Of a stretch of DNA of 64,000 nucleotides, positions 56,223 through 64,000 are shown in pieces. Where the stretch lies: assembly GCA_016194705.1 (NCBI GenBank), contig JACQAZ010000030.1, forward strand, positions 97,124-161,123, read 5' to 3'. A program made the translations under genes and the position numbers. This DNA comes from Elusimicrobiota bacterium. GTDB taxonomy: Bacteria; Elusimicrobiota; Elusimicrobia; UBA1565; UBA9628. The notes beneath the pieces are model-generated. The model ran no database searches. It was given only the letters and a program-made list of their open reading frames with translations, and was not told the DNA's origin. Numbering within the stretch: position 1 is the first letter of the stretch; each line of letters begins with the position of its first letter.

Positions 56223-57784
56223 TCCCATTCGATTGTCGCCGGCGGCTTCGAGGTGACGTCGTAGGCCACGCGGTTGATCCCTTTGACTTCGGAGACGATC
56301 CGGCTGGAAATTTTTTGGAGCAGATCGTGGGGCAGGCGCGACCAGTCCGCGGTCATCCCGTCGACCGAGTCCACGCAGCGCAGGCAGATCGTGTTGTCGT
56401 AGGTGCGCTCGTCGCCCATGACCCCGACGGATTTCGTCGGGAGGATCACGGCGAAGGCCTGCCAGGTCTTGTCGTACCAGCCGGAGGCCTTGAGCTCCTC
56501 GCGCAGGATGAGATCGGCCTTGCGCAGCAGGTCCAGGAGCCTTGGAGTGACGGCGCCGAGCACGCGGATCGCCAGGCCGGGCCCCGGGAAGGGGTGGGCG
56601 CCGAGGATATCTTGGGGCAGGCCCATCTCTCGGCCCAGCGCCCGGACCTCGTCCTTGAACAGGAAGCGCAGGGGCTCGACGAGCTTGAGGTGCATCTTCT
56701 TCGGCAGTCCGCCGACGTTATGGTGGCTCTTGATGACGACCGAGGGGCCGTGCACCGAGACCGACTCGATGACGTCTGGGTAAAGCGTGCCTTGGGCGAG
56801 GAAGTCGACGCCCGTGATCTTCCGGGCTTCCTTGTCGAAGACCTCGATGAAGGTCTTGCCGATGATCTTGCGCTTGCGCTCGGGGTCCTTGACCCCTTTG
56901 AGACGCGAGAGGAAAAGTTTGGAAGCGTCGGCGACCTTGAGGTTGAGGCCCAGGGCCTCGCCGAGCTGATTCTCGGCCTTGTCGCGGTCTCCGACGCGCA
57001 GGAGCCCGGTGTCGACGAAAATGCAGTGCAGGTTCTTGCCGATGGCGCGGTGGATGAGAGCGGCGGCGACCGAAGAGTCCACGCCGCCGGAGAGCGCGCA
57101 GACGACCTTGCCGTTCCCGACTTGGGCCTTGATCTCCTCGACGGTCGAGTCCAACAGCGAGCGCATGTTCCAGCGCTCCGCATGACCGCAGACCTTGCGC
57201 GCGAAATTCTCGAGCAGGCGGGCGCCTTGGGGCGTGTGCACGACCTCCGGATGGAACTGCACGCCGTACCACTTCTTGCCCTCGTCCGAAATCGCGGCGA
57301 ACGGAGCCGTGCTCGTCTTCGCCACGATCTTGAAGCCGTTGTCGAGCCGGTCGGCGCCGTCGCCGTGGCTCATCCAGACCTTCAGCCGGCGGTCCAAGCC
57401 CTCGAAGAGCGGACAGTCGCCCGTCACCTCGACCTCGGCGAAGCCGTACTCGCGCTTCTGCGCGGGCGAGACCTTGCCGCCGTGCAGGGCGACGAGGAGC
57501 TGCATGCCGTAGCAGATGCCGAGGAGGGGGAGGCCGGAATCAAAAATCCTCTCGTCGGGCCGAGGCGAGCCCTTGCGATGGACCGAGTCGGGCCCGCCGG
57601 AGAGCACGATGCCCGCCGGGCGGCGCGCGAGGATATCCTCGAGTTTGGCGTGGTAGGGCAGGATCTCGGCGTAGACTTCCAACTCGCGAAGACGACGAGC
57701 GATGAGTTGAGTGTACTGCGAGCCGAAGTCCAGGATGATGATCCCGGAGGTGGTCTTATTTTCTTTTTGGAGGACGGCGCTCAC
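56219..57784 (-). CDS. guaA: GMP synthase (glutamine-hydrolysing)
   Basis: 521 aa from GTG 57784, overlapping the guaB3 stop. Glutaminase Cys in LGICYGMQLLVAL and His in QFHPEVVHT; ATP pyrophosphatase loop CALSGGVDSSVAAAL; C-terminal dimerisation domain ending VTSKPPATIEWE. XMP to GMP. Confidence 0.97.
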   Translation of the reverse strand: MSAVLQKENKTTSGIIILDFGSQYTQLIARRLRELEVYAEILPYHAKLEDILARRPAGIVLSGGPDSVHRKGSPRPDERIFDSGLPLLGICYGMQLLVALHGGKVSPAQKREYGFAEVEVTGDCPLFEGLDRRLKVWMSHGDGADRLDNGFKIVAKTSTAPFAAISDEGKKWYGVQFHPEVVHTPQGARLLENFARKVCGHAERWNMRSLLDSTVEEIKAQVGNGKVVCALSGGVDSSVAAALIHRAIGKNLHCIFVDTGLLRVGDRDKAENQLGEALGLNLKVADASKLFLSRLKGVKDPERKRKIIGKTFIEVFDKEARKITGVDFLAQGTLYPDVIESVSVHGPSVVIKSHHNVGGLPKKMHLKLVEPLRFLFKDEVRALGREMGLPQDILGAHPFPGPGLAIRVLGAVTPRLLDLLRKADLILREELKASGWYDKTWQAFAVILPTKSVGVMGDERTYDNTICLRCVDSVDGMTADWSRLPHDLLQKISSRIVSEVKGINRVAYDVTSKPPATIEWE

Positions 57785-58941
57785 TTGCCCATCCCGATGC
57801 GCTGGGTCCTTTGGAAGATCTTGCCCTCGGTCTTGATCGAGGGGGCGATCACGATCTCGGTGGACTGCATCTCGCGGATCGTGGACGCCCCGACCGTGCC
57901 CATGCAGGTGCGCAGCGCGCCGACGAGGTTCTGGCTGCCGTCGTCGAGCCGTGACGGGCCGTAGAGGATCTCCTCGAGGGTGCCCGTGATGCCGACGTGG
58001 ATGCGCGTGCCCCGGGGGAGGTTGGCGTGAGGCGTGGCCATGCCCCAATGGTAGCCCAGGCCCGGAGCCTCTTTTGAGCGGGCGAAGGCGGAGCCGACCA
58101 TGACGCCGTCGGAGCCGCAGGCGATGGCCTTGCAGACGTCTCCGCCGGTGGACATCCCTCCGTCGGTGATGATCGGCACGTGCGTGCCGGTGCGCTTGAA
58201 GTGGAAATCGCGGGCGGCCGCGCAGTCGACGGTGGCCGTGACCTGCGGCACGCCGATGCCGAGCACGCCGCGCGAGGTGCAGGCGGCACCCGGGCCCACC
58301 CCGACGAGCAGGCCGCCGATGCCGGCCTCCATGAGCTCGATGGCCACCGAGTAGGTGACCGCGTTGCCGACGATGACGGGGATCTTCATCTTCTTGCAGA
58401 ACTTGCCGATCTCGAACGGGGCGTACTTGGTGGCCTTGTGGCGCACGGTCGTGACGGTGGATTGGACGACGAACACGTCGCAGCCGGCTTCCTCGGCGAT
58501 CGGGCCGTACTTGGCCGCGTTCTGCGGGATCGTCGAGACGGCGCAGGGGAGCTTGGCCGCCTTGATCTCCTCGACGCGCGACGCGATCAAATCTTCCCTG
58601 ATGGGCTTGCGGTAGAGCTCCTGGACGAGCTTGGTCGATTCTTCCGGATCGGCGCCGGCGATCTGTGCGACGATTTCCCGGGGTCTTTCATACCGGGTAT
58701 TGATCCCGTCCAGATTAAGGACGCCGAGACCCCCGAGCTTGCCCATCGCGATCGCGAACGGGACGTCGACGACGCCGTCCATGGCGGAGGCGAGGAAGGG
58801 GATCTCGAGCTTGAGCTCTCCGATCTGCAGGCTGGTGTCGACTTCGTCGGGGTTGACGGTCACGTCGCCCGGGACCAGGGCGATCTCATCGAATCCGTAG
58901 GCCCTGCGGGCCTCGCGGTCGCGACCAATGAAAAAAGCCAT
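57781..58941 (-). CDS. guaB3: GuaB3-type IMP dehydrogenase (no CBS domains)
   Basis: 386 aa, shorter than GuaB because the CBS pair is absent. ATG 58941 has GGAGGTG upstream. The start ARRAYGFDEIALVPGDVTVN and ASAMDGVVDVP match the GuaB3 family; catalytic Cys loop GPGAACTSRGVLGIG; STGGDVCKAIACGSDGVMVG. Some GuaB3 proteins are shown to have IMP dehydrogenase activity and others were long unassigned. First gene of the operon with guaA, which supports XMP production. Confidence 0.85.
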   Translation of the reverse strand: MAFFIGRDREARRAYGFDEIALVPGDVTVNPDEVDTSLQIGELKLEIPFLASAMDGVVDVPFAIAMGKLGGLGVLNLDGINTRYERPREIVAQIAGADPEESTKLVQELYRKPIREDLIASRVEEIKAAKLPCAVSTIPQNAAKYGPIAEEAGCDVFVVQSTVTTVRHKATKYAPFEIGKFCKKMKIPVIVGNAVTYSVAIELMEAGIGGLLVGVGPGAACTSRGVLGIGVPQVTATVDCAAARDFHFKRTGTHVPIITDGGMSTGGDVCKAIACGSDGVMVGSAFARSKEAPGLGYHWGMATPHANLPRGTRIHVGITGTLEEILYGPSRLDDGSQNLVGALRTCMGTVGASTIREMQSTEIVIAPSIKTEGKIFQRTQRIGMGK

Positions 58942-58981
58942 CACTCACCTCCCGGCGCGGTGGGCATCTGCTTCATGTTAA

Positions 58982-59011
58982 ATGATATCAAATTCGTCGA
59001 CGAAGGCGCAA
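58982..59011 (-). promoter_or_regulatory. gua-pur operon promoter TTGCGC-18-TATCAT
   Basis: Minus strand -35 TTGCGC (59011-59006), 18 bp, -10 TATCAT (58987-58982). The leader to ATG 58941 is about 35 nt and contains GGAGGTG but no space for a purine riboswitch. Confidence 0.45.
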
Positions 59012-59087
59012 ACGGGCGGCTGCTGCGCTCCCGCCGGGATGACGCAGGGTGGGCCCTTGGACCCGTTCGCGGGGGGGTCTTTGGACT

Positions 59088-59117
59088 CTGACCGGTGCGG
59101 TGCCCGGACACTATAAT
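59088..59117 (+). promoter_or_regulatory. Promoter CTGACC-18-TATAAT seven bases before ATG
   Basis: -35 CTGACC (59088-59093), 18 bp, -10 TATAAT (59112-59117), then 7 nt and ATG 59125. Predicted leaderless. Confidence 0.55.
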
Positions 59118-59124
59118 GGAAGGC

Positions 59125-60006
59125 ATGAGGATACTGCTCTGCCTTTTCGCCCTGGCGCTCCCGGCTCGGGGCCAGGCCCCGGCCCGTCGTCCGCCGCCCG
59201 CCGCGTTCGAGACTCAGCTGGTCCACGCGAGCCCCGGGGCGCTGTCCCCCGTGGACGATCTCCTGGCCGCCCTGCGGGACTCCTCGGACCGTCAGAAGCA
59301 GATCTCGGCGATGGACCAGCTCGCGCTGTCGGCCGCGAGGCTCACGATGGAAGAGCAGCTGCGCGTGGTCGCGGCCCTGCGCGAAGCCTACGACAACCCC
59401 GTCAACGAGGGCGGAGTGCGCGGACGCGCGCTCGACACGATCGGCAAGTCGGCCGTCTGGTTCAAGGACCTGGGCGCCGTGCGCGACGCGGTCACCGCGC
59501 TGACCGAGGCGGCCCACGTCGACAATCCGTCCGATGCCCGTTCGTCGCTGCGCGTGTACGCCCTGCTTGGCCTCTCCCGCGCGGCCGGGCATCTGCTCTG
59601 GACTGACGAGCGCACCGAGGAGCTCGTCGTGCTGACCGGCCTCGACGGGATTCGCGACGCCCGCACCGCCCAGGAAAAGTTGCTTTCGATGATGGTCTTC
59701 AGCAACTACGTCGAATCGCGCGGCGCCGGCGTCGTGTGGCGCAATCCCAATCTGGCGGAGAGGGCCGAGGAGCAGATTCTGCGTCCCTGCGAGGGCGCCC
59801 TCGACTCGCTCTATTCCGACGCCAAGAGCAACTCCGATTTCCGCTACTTCCTGATGCGCGGGCTCAACGCGCTCGCCTGGACCATCGGCACGCGCGGGGA
59901 CCTGCGCTTCCGCGTCGGCCAGATCTTCCGCCGCATGTCCGACCGGGAACCCGACGCCCGGCTGCGGGAGCTCGCGAGGATCTATGCGGCGCGCATCGGC
60001 CGCTAA
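59125..60006 (+). CDS. Secreted helical-repeat protein of unknown function
   Basis: 293 aa from ATG 59125. Signal peptide (RILLCLFALALPARGQA) then almost entirely alpha-helical sequence with HEAT/TPR-like periodicity (DDLLAALRDSSDRQKQISAM, RGRALDTIGKSAVWF, RVYALLGLSRAAGHLL). No catalytic motif. Overlaps the downstream secreted nuclease-domain gene by 23 nt, so it may be its partner, chaperone or immunity-like protein; this is only suggested by context. Confidence 0.6.
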   Translation: MRILLCLFALALPARGQAPARRPPPAAFETQLVHASPGALSPVDDLLAALRDSSDRQKQISAMDQLALSAARLTMEEQLRVVAALREAYDNPVNEGGVRGRALDTIGKSAVWFKDLGAVRDAVTALTEAAHVDNPSDARSSLRVYALLGLSRAAGHLLWTDERTEELVVLTGLDGIRDARTAQEKLLSMMVFSNYVESRGAGVVWRNPNLAERAEEQILRPCEGALDSLYSDAKSNSDFRYFLMRGLNALAWTIGTRGDLRFRVGQIFRRMSDREPDARLRELARIYAARIGR

Positions 60007-61480
60007 CGCCCTGAAGCTCTGGGCCGCGCTGCTGCTGGCCGCGACCTGCGCGCGCGCCGCCGACCCCGTCCGCGTCGACCTCTCTCTCAAGAGCCCGGCC
60101 GGGATCGAAGTCCGCGTCGGCGGCACGCAGGCCCTCGACGAGAAACTCTTGCTTCCCGCGGGAGTCGAGCTCCCCGTCAAGCCGCTCTCCTCCGGCGAAA
60201 TCCCCGTCCTTCCTCCGACCGCGATCACCGACGGCGCGCTCGCGGTCGAGGCCGGCGTCCCCGGCGCCGCGGGGCACGCCGGCGAGTCCTTCCCGCAGGC
60301 CGCGCTCTCCAAGCCCGAGTCCGCCCCGCGCGGCGCCGAGCCGATGGTTCTGGCGAGCCTCCAGGGCATCGCGGCGCCCCAGCCGGGTGCGGAGCCTGCG
60401 CCGCGCTACTTCGACCAGGGCCCGAAGGCGGTCTCCACTTACTTCCCGGGAGACCTCTCGGCGCCCGACGAGCTCGGCCCGAAAAGACCTCGGGGCGTCA
60501 CGGCCGTCACGGTCGACGTGGTGCACGGCGCTGCCGACATCACGCGGCTGATCCCCAACGGCGTCAACTCCGACGAGCTCAAGCGCCAGCTCATCGAGAA
60601 CGTCGACACGATGGCGCCCTACACGATCTACACGTTCCACGACGCCAAGGGGGGCAAGTTCACGGGCATCGACCTCTCGCGCAATCCGAAGCTCGTCGAG
60701 GTCCTGCCCGAACAGCAAAGTCACGAGGTCAAGCTCATCAAGAAGATCCAGCTCTGGAACCAGGACCTGCAGGTCCTGGTTCGCGAGACCGGCAAGACGC
60801 CCGACCTCGTCGTGGGCGGCGTCGTCACCGAGCTCAAGAGCCTCATCGGCGACAAGGTCGACCTGACCTACCTCGTCAACAAGGCCAACAACCAGGTTCA
60901 CGAGCACGCCGAGCGCCATCGCCTGGGCAACGGCGCGGTCGTCATCGATTTGACCGAGGAGACCTCGGTCCCGGTCGCCAAGGTGGCGCAGGAGCTCGAC
61001 TTGTGGCGCAAGATGCCCGAGGGCTACGAGATCCCGGGCTTCTACACCGGCCCTCGCGTCAAGAAGCAGGCCATCGCGCTCGACAAGGTCTACGTCTTCG
61101 CCGGCTCGGACCTCAGGATGTTCGTGCGCCACAAGGACGGCTCCTACAGGCTTTCCGAACCGGCGGAGATTCCTTTCGCTCTGGCCGGCAACATCGACGG
61201 CTTCAAGAAGCACCAGCTTTTCTTGAGGAAGCCCGGACTCGCCCGGCCGCCCCCGCAGGAGACCGCGTTGGGGCAGGCCCTCGACCAATTCTACCTGGTC
61301 AAGGAGCTGCGCCTGATGGTCGCAAAAGGCCGCGTCAAGCGCGCCTTCGAGATCTGGAGAGAATTTGAGCTCACGAACAAGGACGACGTCGTCAAGCGCG
61401 TCAAGAACCAAATCCGCGAAATCTGGCCCGACATCATCAGGGGCCGCAAGAACCGCGACGGCGGCCGCCGCTTCCGCTAA
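59984..61480 (+). CDS. Secreted protein with CdiA-like PD-(D/E)xK nuclease domain
   Basis: 498 aa. Signal peptide (ALKLWAALLLAATCARAAD), 150 residues of Pro/Ala-rich linker, and in the middle (about 265-320) LQVLVRETGKTPDLVVGG, then VVTELKSLIGDK and NGAVVIDLTEE. P-D ... E-x-K ... VVIDL is the pattern of CdiA C-terminal tRNA/DNA nuclease toxins (PD-(D/E)xK fold). The last 170 residues are not recognised and include a basic tail (RGRKNRDGGRRFR). Nuclease activity is an inference. The 3' end overlaps the convergent phosphoribosyltransferase by 4 nt. Confidence 0.6.
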   Translation: MRRASAANALKLWAALLLAATCARAADPVRVDLSLKSPAGIEVRVGGTQALDEKLLLPAGVELPVKPLSSGEIPVLPPTAITDGALAVEAGVPGAAGHAGESFPQAALSKPESAPRGAEPMVLASLQGIAAPQPGAEPAPRYFDQGPKAVSTYFPGDLSAPDELGPKRPRGVTAVTVDVVHGAADITRLIPNGVNSDELKRQLIENVDTMAPYTIYTFHDAKGGKFTGIDLSRNPKLVEVLPEQQSHEVKLIKKIQLWNQDLQVLVRETGKTPDLVVGGVVTELKSLIGDKVDLTYLVNKANNQVHEHAERHRLGNGAVVIDLTEETSVPVAKVAQELDLWRKMPEGYEIPGFYTGPRVKKQAIALDKVYVFAGSDLRMFVRHKDGSYRLSEPAEIPFALAGNIDGFKKHQLFLRKPGLARPPPQETALGQALDQFYLVKELRLMVAKGRVKRAFEIWREFELTNKDDVVKRVKNQIREIWPDIIRGRKNRDGGRRFR

Positions 61481-62124
61481 GCCCTGAGCGCCCCGCCCGC
61501 CGCTTCCGAAAGCAGCCTAGCCGCCTCGTCGTCCGAGACCTGGCCGAAGACCCGGTAGAACTCCCCGATGGCGTCGAAGGTCTCGGGGGTCTCCAGCGAG
61601 ACCACCTCGTCGGCCTGCAGGGCCAAGAGGGCCGCCGCCTCGGCGGGAGCGACCGGCACGGCGACGACTATTTTTATCGGTCTCTGTTGCCGGATGATCG
61701 CGATGGCGGCAAGCAAGGTGCGTCCGGTGGCCGCGCCGTCGTCGACAACGATGACCGTCTTATCCGCCACCGGCAGCGGCTTGCTCTGCCCGCGGTAGCG
61801 GCCGGAGCGCTCCGTGAGCTCGTCGCGCAGCCGCGCGATCTCGTCCTTGACGTACTGCGGCGAGATTCCCTCCCGCGCGAGCCGCGGGAGGTCGACTTGC
61901 TCGCTGGTCAGGCTCACGGCGCCGATGGCGAGCTCCGAGTTCATGGGATGGCCGATCTTCTTGGCGAGAACGATGTCGAGGGGCAGGCGCAGCTCGCGCG
62001 ACAGGACCGCGCCGATGACGAGGCCTCCGCGCGGCACGGCGAGGATCAGGGCGTCGCGGCGCCCTCGGTACTTGTGGAGCCTGCCGGCGAGGCGCTCGGC
62101 GGCGTCGTTGCGGTCGCGGAACAT
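61477..62124 (-). CDS. Predicted phosphoribosyltransferase
   Basis: 215 aa. ALILAVPRGGLVIGAVLSRE, KKIGHPMNSELAIGAVS and the PRPP-binding loop VIVVDDGAATGRTLLAA define the type I PRTase fold of the stand-alone 'predicted phosphoribosyltransferase' group (COG1926-like). Substrate base unknown. SD GGGAGG 7 nt before ATG. Confidence 0.8.
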   Translation of the reverse strand: MFRDRNDAAERLAGRLHKYRGRRDALILAVPRGGLVIGAVLSRELRLPLDIVLAKKIGHPMNSELAIGAVSLTSEQVDLPRLAREGISPQYVKDEIARLRDELTERSGRYRGQSKPLPVADKTVIVVDDGAATGRTLLAAIAIIRQQRPIKIVVAVPVAPAEAAALLALQADEVVSLETPETFDAIGEFYRVFGQVSDDEAARLLSEAAGGALRA

Positions 62125-62218
62125 GGCGGGCCTCCCTGCTACTCAATAATATAGCATGGATGCCGGCGCTTGGGCAGGGGGACATTCGCGCCGCGGATTT
62201 GGTAAAATAGTCTCAGAT

Positions 62219-62292
62219 TGCGGGATGGTGAAACGGTATCACGGGAGACTCTGAATCTCCTTTTCTAGGTTCGAATCCTAGTCCCGCAGCCA
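62219..62292 (+). tRNA. tRNA-Gln (anticodon CTG)
   Basis: 74 nt with encoded CCA. Acceptor TGCGGGA / TCCCGCA; anticodon stem GGAGA / TCTCC with loop CTCTGAA, anticodon CTG; T arm CTAGGTTCGAATCCTAG. Its 3' part (62265-62292) is also the end of the opposite-strand recombinase gene. Confidence 0.95.
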
Positions 62293-63923
62293 ATTTGGTT
62301 GTTTTCCGAACTCGCCCCTTCCAGGTTCAGCGCATCCGTAGGAACCTCGTAGAGGGCGAGTTTTACTTTATACCAGCGCGTTTTGATCTTGGTAGCAAAG
62401 GCTCCCTCTCCGGGTTTCCTGTCCTGGTTCGGATCGTAGGGATAGACCGAAAGCTCCTTGATGAGCAGCTGCATTAGCTCCTTCTGATCCTCTAGGGACA
62501 GGGCCTCTACTGTCTTATCGAAGTAAAGAAGGCTCTTTCGGACAATCTCAGCATCGAAGGTCTTCTGCTGCCTGCGGTCTATGTCAATCTGTAGCTTTTC
62601 TAAAGCCGTCTGAGCCTTCTCGCGGTCTTCCAGAAGCTTCTTGTACTCCGCTTTCAGGTCGGCCGAAACCAGGTCCTTCTGCTTAAAGATGTCCACTAGC
62701 CGGCGAATTTGCTGCGTGAGCTCATCGATGGTTTCCCGCAGATCTTTCTGCTTTTTCAGCAGAGGCTGAATGGTTTCGCGGCATTCCCGGTTAGACTCCT
62801 GAATCATCTTCTCTAGGAGTTGTTTGTTGTCGCCGATCTTCCGCAGAGCGTCCTTGATGGCGTTCTCGATCTCGCGGGCAGACAGAGCCCGAACTTTGCA
62901 TTTTGAGTCCTTGCCTTCAGGGTGAATCGCGATGCAGGAGTAGTAGAGATAAGGGTTTCCGTCCTTGTCTTTCTTGCCTGCAGGATACGGCGTCATCCCA
63001 TAGCCGCACTCCCCGCAATGAAGCAGTCCCTTGAGTAAGTGCACATGCTCGTCCTTGTGCTTGAGGATTCTCGGGGACTTGGAGTTGAGGGCAGCGTTAG
63101 CTTTCGCCCAAAGCACCTCGTCCACGATGGCCTTGTGCTGGCCCGGGTAAATCTTGTCCTTGTGCTTCACGAAGCCCTTGTAGACAGGATTTCGGACTAT
63201 GTTGACGACATGATCTTCGTCGAACTTTTGCTGCCCGACTTGCTTGGCCTGGCCATTCCTACGGACGACCATCCTGGCCGAGGTTCTGAATCCTTGGGAG
63301 TTCAGTTTGTTCTTAATCTCGGCCGGCTTGAAACCTTCACAAGTCATTTGGAAAATTCTACGGATGAATTGAGATTGCCCCGAACTGACGACGAGCATTT
63401 TCTTCTCCTTGTCGTAGTCGTAGCCCATCGGATACCAACCACCATTCCAGCGCCCCTTCTCCGCACGGCTCGCCATCCTGGCGGCAGTCCTCTCTACACC
63501 TATCTCGCGCTCGAATTGAGCAAAGCTCGCCAGGATATTGACCATCAAGAGGCCGGTTGAGTTGGAGGTGTCGATGCTCTGTGTGGCCGAAGCGAAGGCC
63601 ACGTTTTGAGCCTTCAACAATTCCAGGAAGGTGTATGTGTCCTTCAGTGAGCGCGAGAGTCGATCTAACTTGTAGGTTACAATAGCGTCGATTTTTCCCG
63701 CTCTCGCATCGGCGATGAGCCGCTGCATCGCAGGGCGGTTCATATCCTTGCCGGAGTAGCCTGGATCTTCGTAGAGGCTTGAGAATTTCCAGCCCTTCTC
63801 CTGCTGAACCTCGATATAGTGCTCACAGATTTCGCGCTGGGCCTCTAACGAGTTCGATTCGCTGCGCGCCTTCTCCTCATTGGAGATGCGGGTATAGATG
63901 GCTGCACGCACAATTTTGTCCAT
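62265..63923 (-). CDS. Large serine site-specific recombinase (integrase)
   Basis: 552 aa. N-terminal resolvase domain (AAIYTRISNEEKARSES with catalytic Ser, YEDPGYSGKDMNRPAMQRL, VTYKLDRLSRSLKDT, QFEREIGVERTAARM), recombinase domain (GFRTSARMV, RNPVYKGFVKHKDK), zinc ribbon (LHCGECGYGMTPY ... CIAI ... SKCKVRA) and a coiled coil (about 375-470). The C-terminal codons GCGTRIRT and the stop lie in tRNA-Gln. Clearly lower GC and Lys-rich compared with the rest of the window: horizontally acquired. Confidence 0.92.
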   Translation of the reverse strand: MDKIVRAAIYTRISNEEKARSESNSLEAQREICEHYIEVQQEKGWKFSSLYEDPGYSGKDMNRPAMQRLIADARAGKIDAIVTYKLDRLSRSLKDTYTFLELLKAQNVAFASATQSIDTSNSTGLLMVNILASFAQFEREIGVERTAARMASRAEKGRWNGGWYPMGYDYDKEKKMLVVSSGQSQFIRRIFQMTCEGFKPAEIKNKLNSQGFRTSARMVVRRNGQAKQVGQQKFDEDHVVNIVRNPVYKGFVKHKDKIYPGQHKAIVDEVLWAKANAALNSKSPRILKHKDEHVHLLKGLLHCGECGYGMTPYPAGKKDKDGNPYLYYSCIAIHPEGKDSKCKVRALSAREIENAIKDALRKIGDNKQLLEKMIQESNRECRETIQPLLKKQKDLRETIDELTQQIRRLVDIFKQKDLVSADLKAEYKKLLEDREKAQTALEKLQIDIDRRQQKTFDAEIVRKSLLYFDKTVEALSLEDQKELMQLLIKELSVYPYDPNQDRKPGEGAFATKIKTRWYKVKLALYEVPTDALNLEGASSENNQIGCGTRIRT

Positions 63924-63957
63924 GAATACTCCTGCTTTATGGTCGCTTAGAAACTTT

Positions 63958-63981
63958 CCGAACTATTTTACGACAGTTCGG
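63958..63981. repeat. Inverted repeat upstream of the recombinase
   Basis: CCGAACT (63958-63964) and AGTTCGG (63975-63981) separated by 10 nt, 35 nt upstream of the recombinase start; possible operator or recombinase site. Confidence 0.35.
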
Positions 63982-64000
63982 CCCTCACTTACAATACGTA

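Larger units (their letters stand above)
62265..64000. mobile_element. Integrated element boundary at tRNA-Gln
   Basis: The recombinase gene begins the element and runs toward the right edge of the window; the tRNA-Gln 3' end (about 62265-62292) is the likely attachment site core. The other end lies outside the window, so length and the second att copy cannot be given. Confidence 0.6.

Noticed and set aside
58942..59087. Purine riboswitch ahead of guaB3
   Set aside because: The predicted leader is about 35 nt, too short for an aptamer.

Overview
The window is a GC-rich (roughly two-thirds G+C by eye), densely coded bacterial chromosome segment. Outer-membrane-type and signal-peptide proteins, ZnuABC and a porin-like barrel point to a diderm organism. 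Gene style and domain mix would fit an Elusimicrobiota-like or other poorly cultivated phylum, but this is a low-confidence inference; there is no rRNA or other marker in the window to test it.

Layout. 1-6311 (+): end of a tryptophanase/tyrosine phenol-lyase gene, an aldolase-dehydrogenase fusion, a hybrid histidine kinase and a GlcD-GlcE fusion, tightly spaced, two of the junctions being GTGA stop/start overlaps. 6315-14712: a ribbon-helix-helix/RelE toxin-antitoxin pair, a NamZ-type (DUF1343) enzyme, secreted proteins, GlcF, a GAF-HD-GYP protein, a CaCA antiporter, tRNA-Gly and an SRPBCC protein. 14784-25423: secreted proteins, a frameshifted membrane gene, an MBL hydrolase, a SEC-C protein, tRNA-Ser, an acyltransferase, and a zinc-uptake block (porin, ZnuA, ZnuC, ZnuB). 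25424-38937 (-): one long operon with the complete UMP pathway (pyrB-C-D-F-E ... carA ... carB) plus purM and a PurN-PurH fusion. 39077-48873: secreted proteins, including three tandem paralogs with identical triple CRP/FNR-type promoter architecture, with purE-purK embedded. 48931-58941 (-): guaB3-guaA-purC-purS(double)-purL-purQ-purF-purD, mostly joined by 4-nt ATGA/GTGA overlaps. Together the window encodes every de novo IMP/GMP step except purB (purA, for AMP, is also absent). 59125-62124: two secreted proteins (one with a CdiA-like nuclease domain) and a phosphoribosyltransferase. 62219-64000: tRNA-Gln used as the integration site of an element whose serine recombinase stop codon lies inside the tRNA.

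Most striking points: (1) many genes have a -10 hexamer 6-9 nt before the start codon, so they are predicted leaderless; (2) three tandem paralogous secreted Cys-containing proteins share an exactly spaced TTGATnnnnATCAA promoter; (3) two structured palindromic elements sit in frame inside unrelated coding genes; (4) PurS is a fused tandem dimer; (5) several secreted proteins carry polymorphic-toxin-like C-terminal domains behind Pro/Ala-rich linkers.
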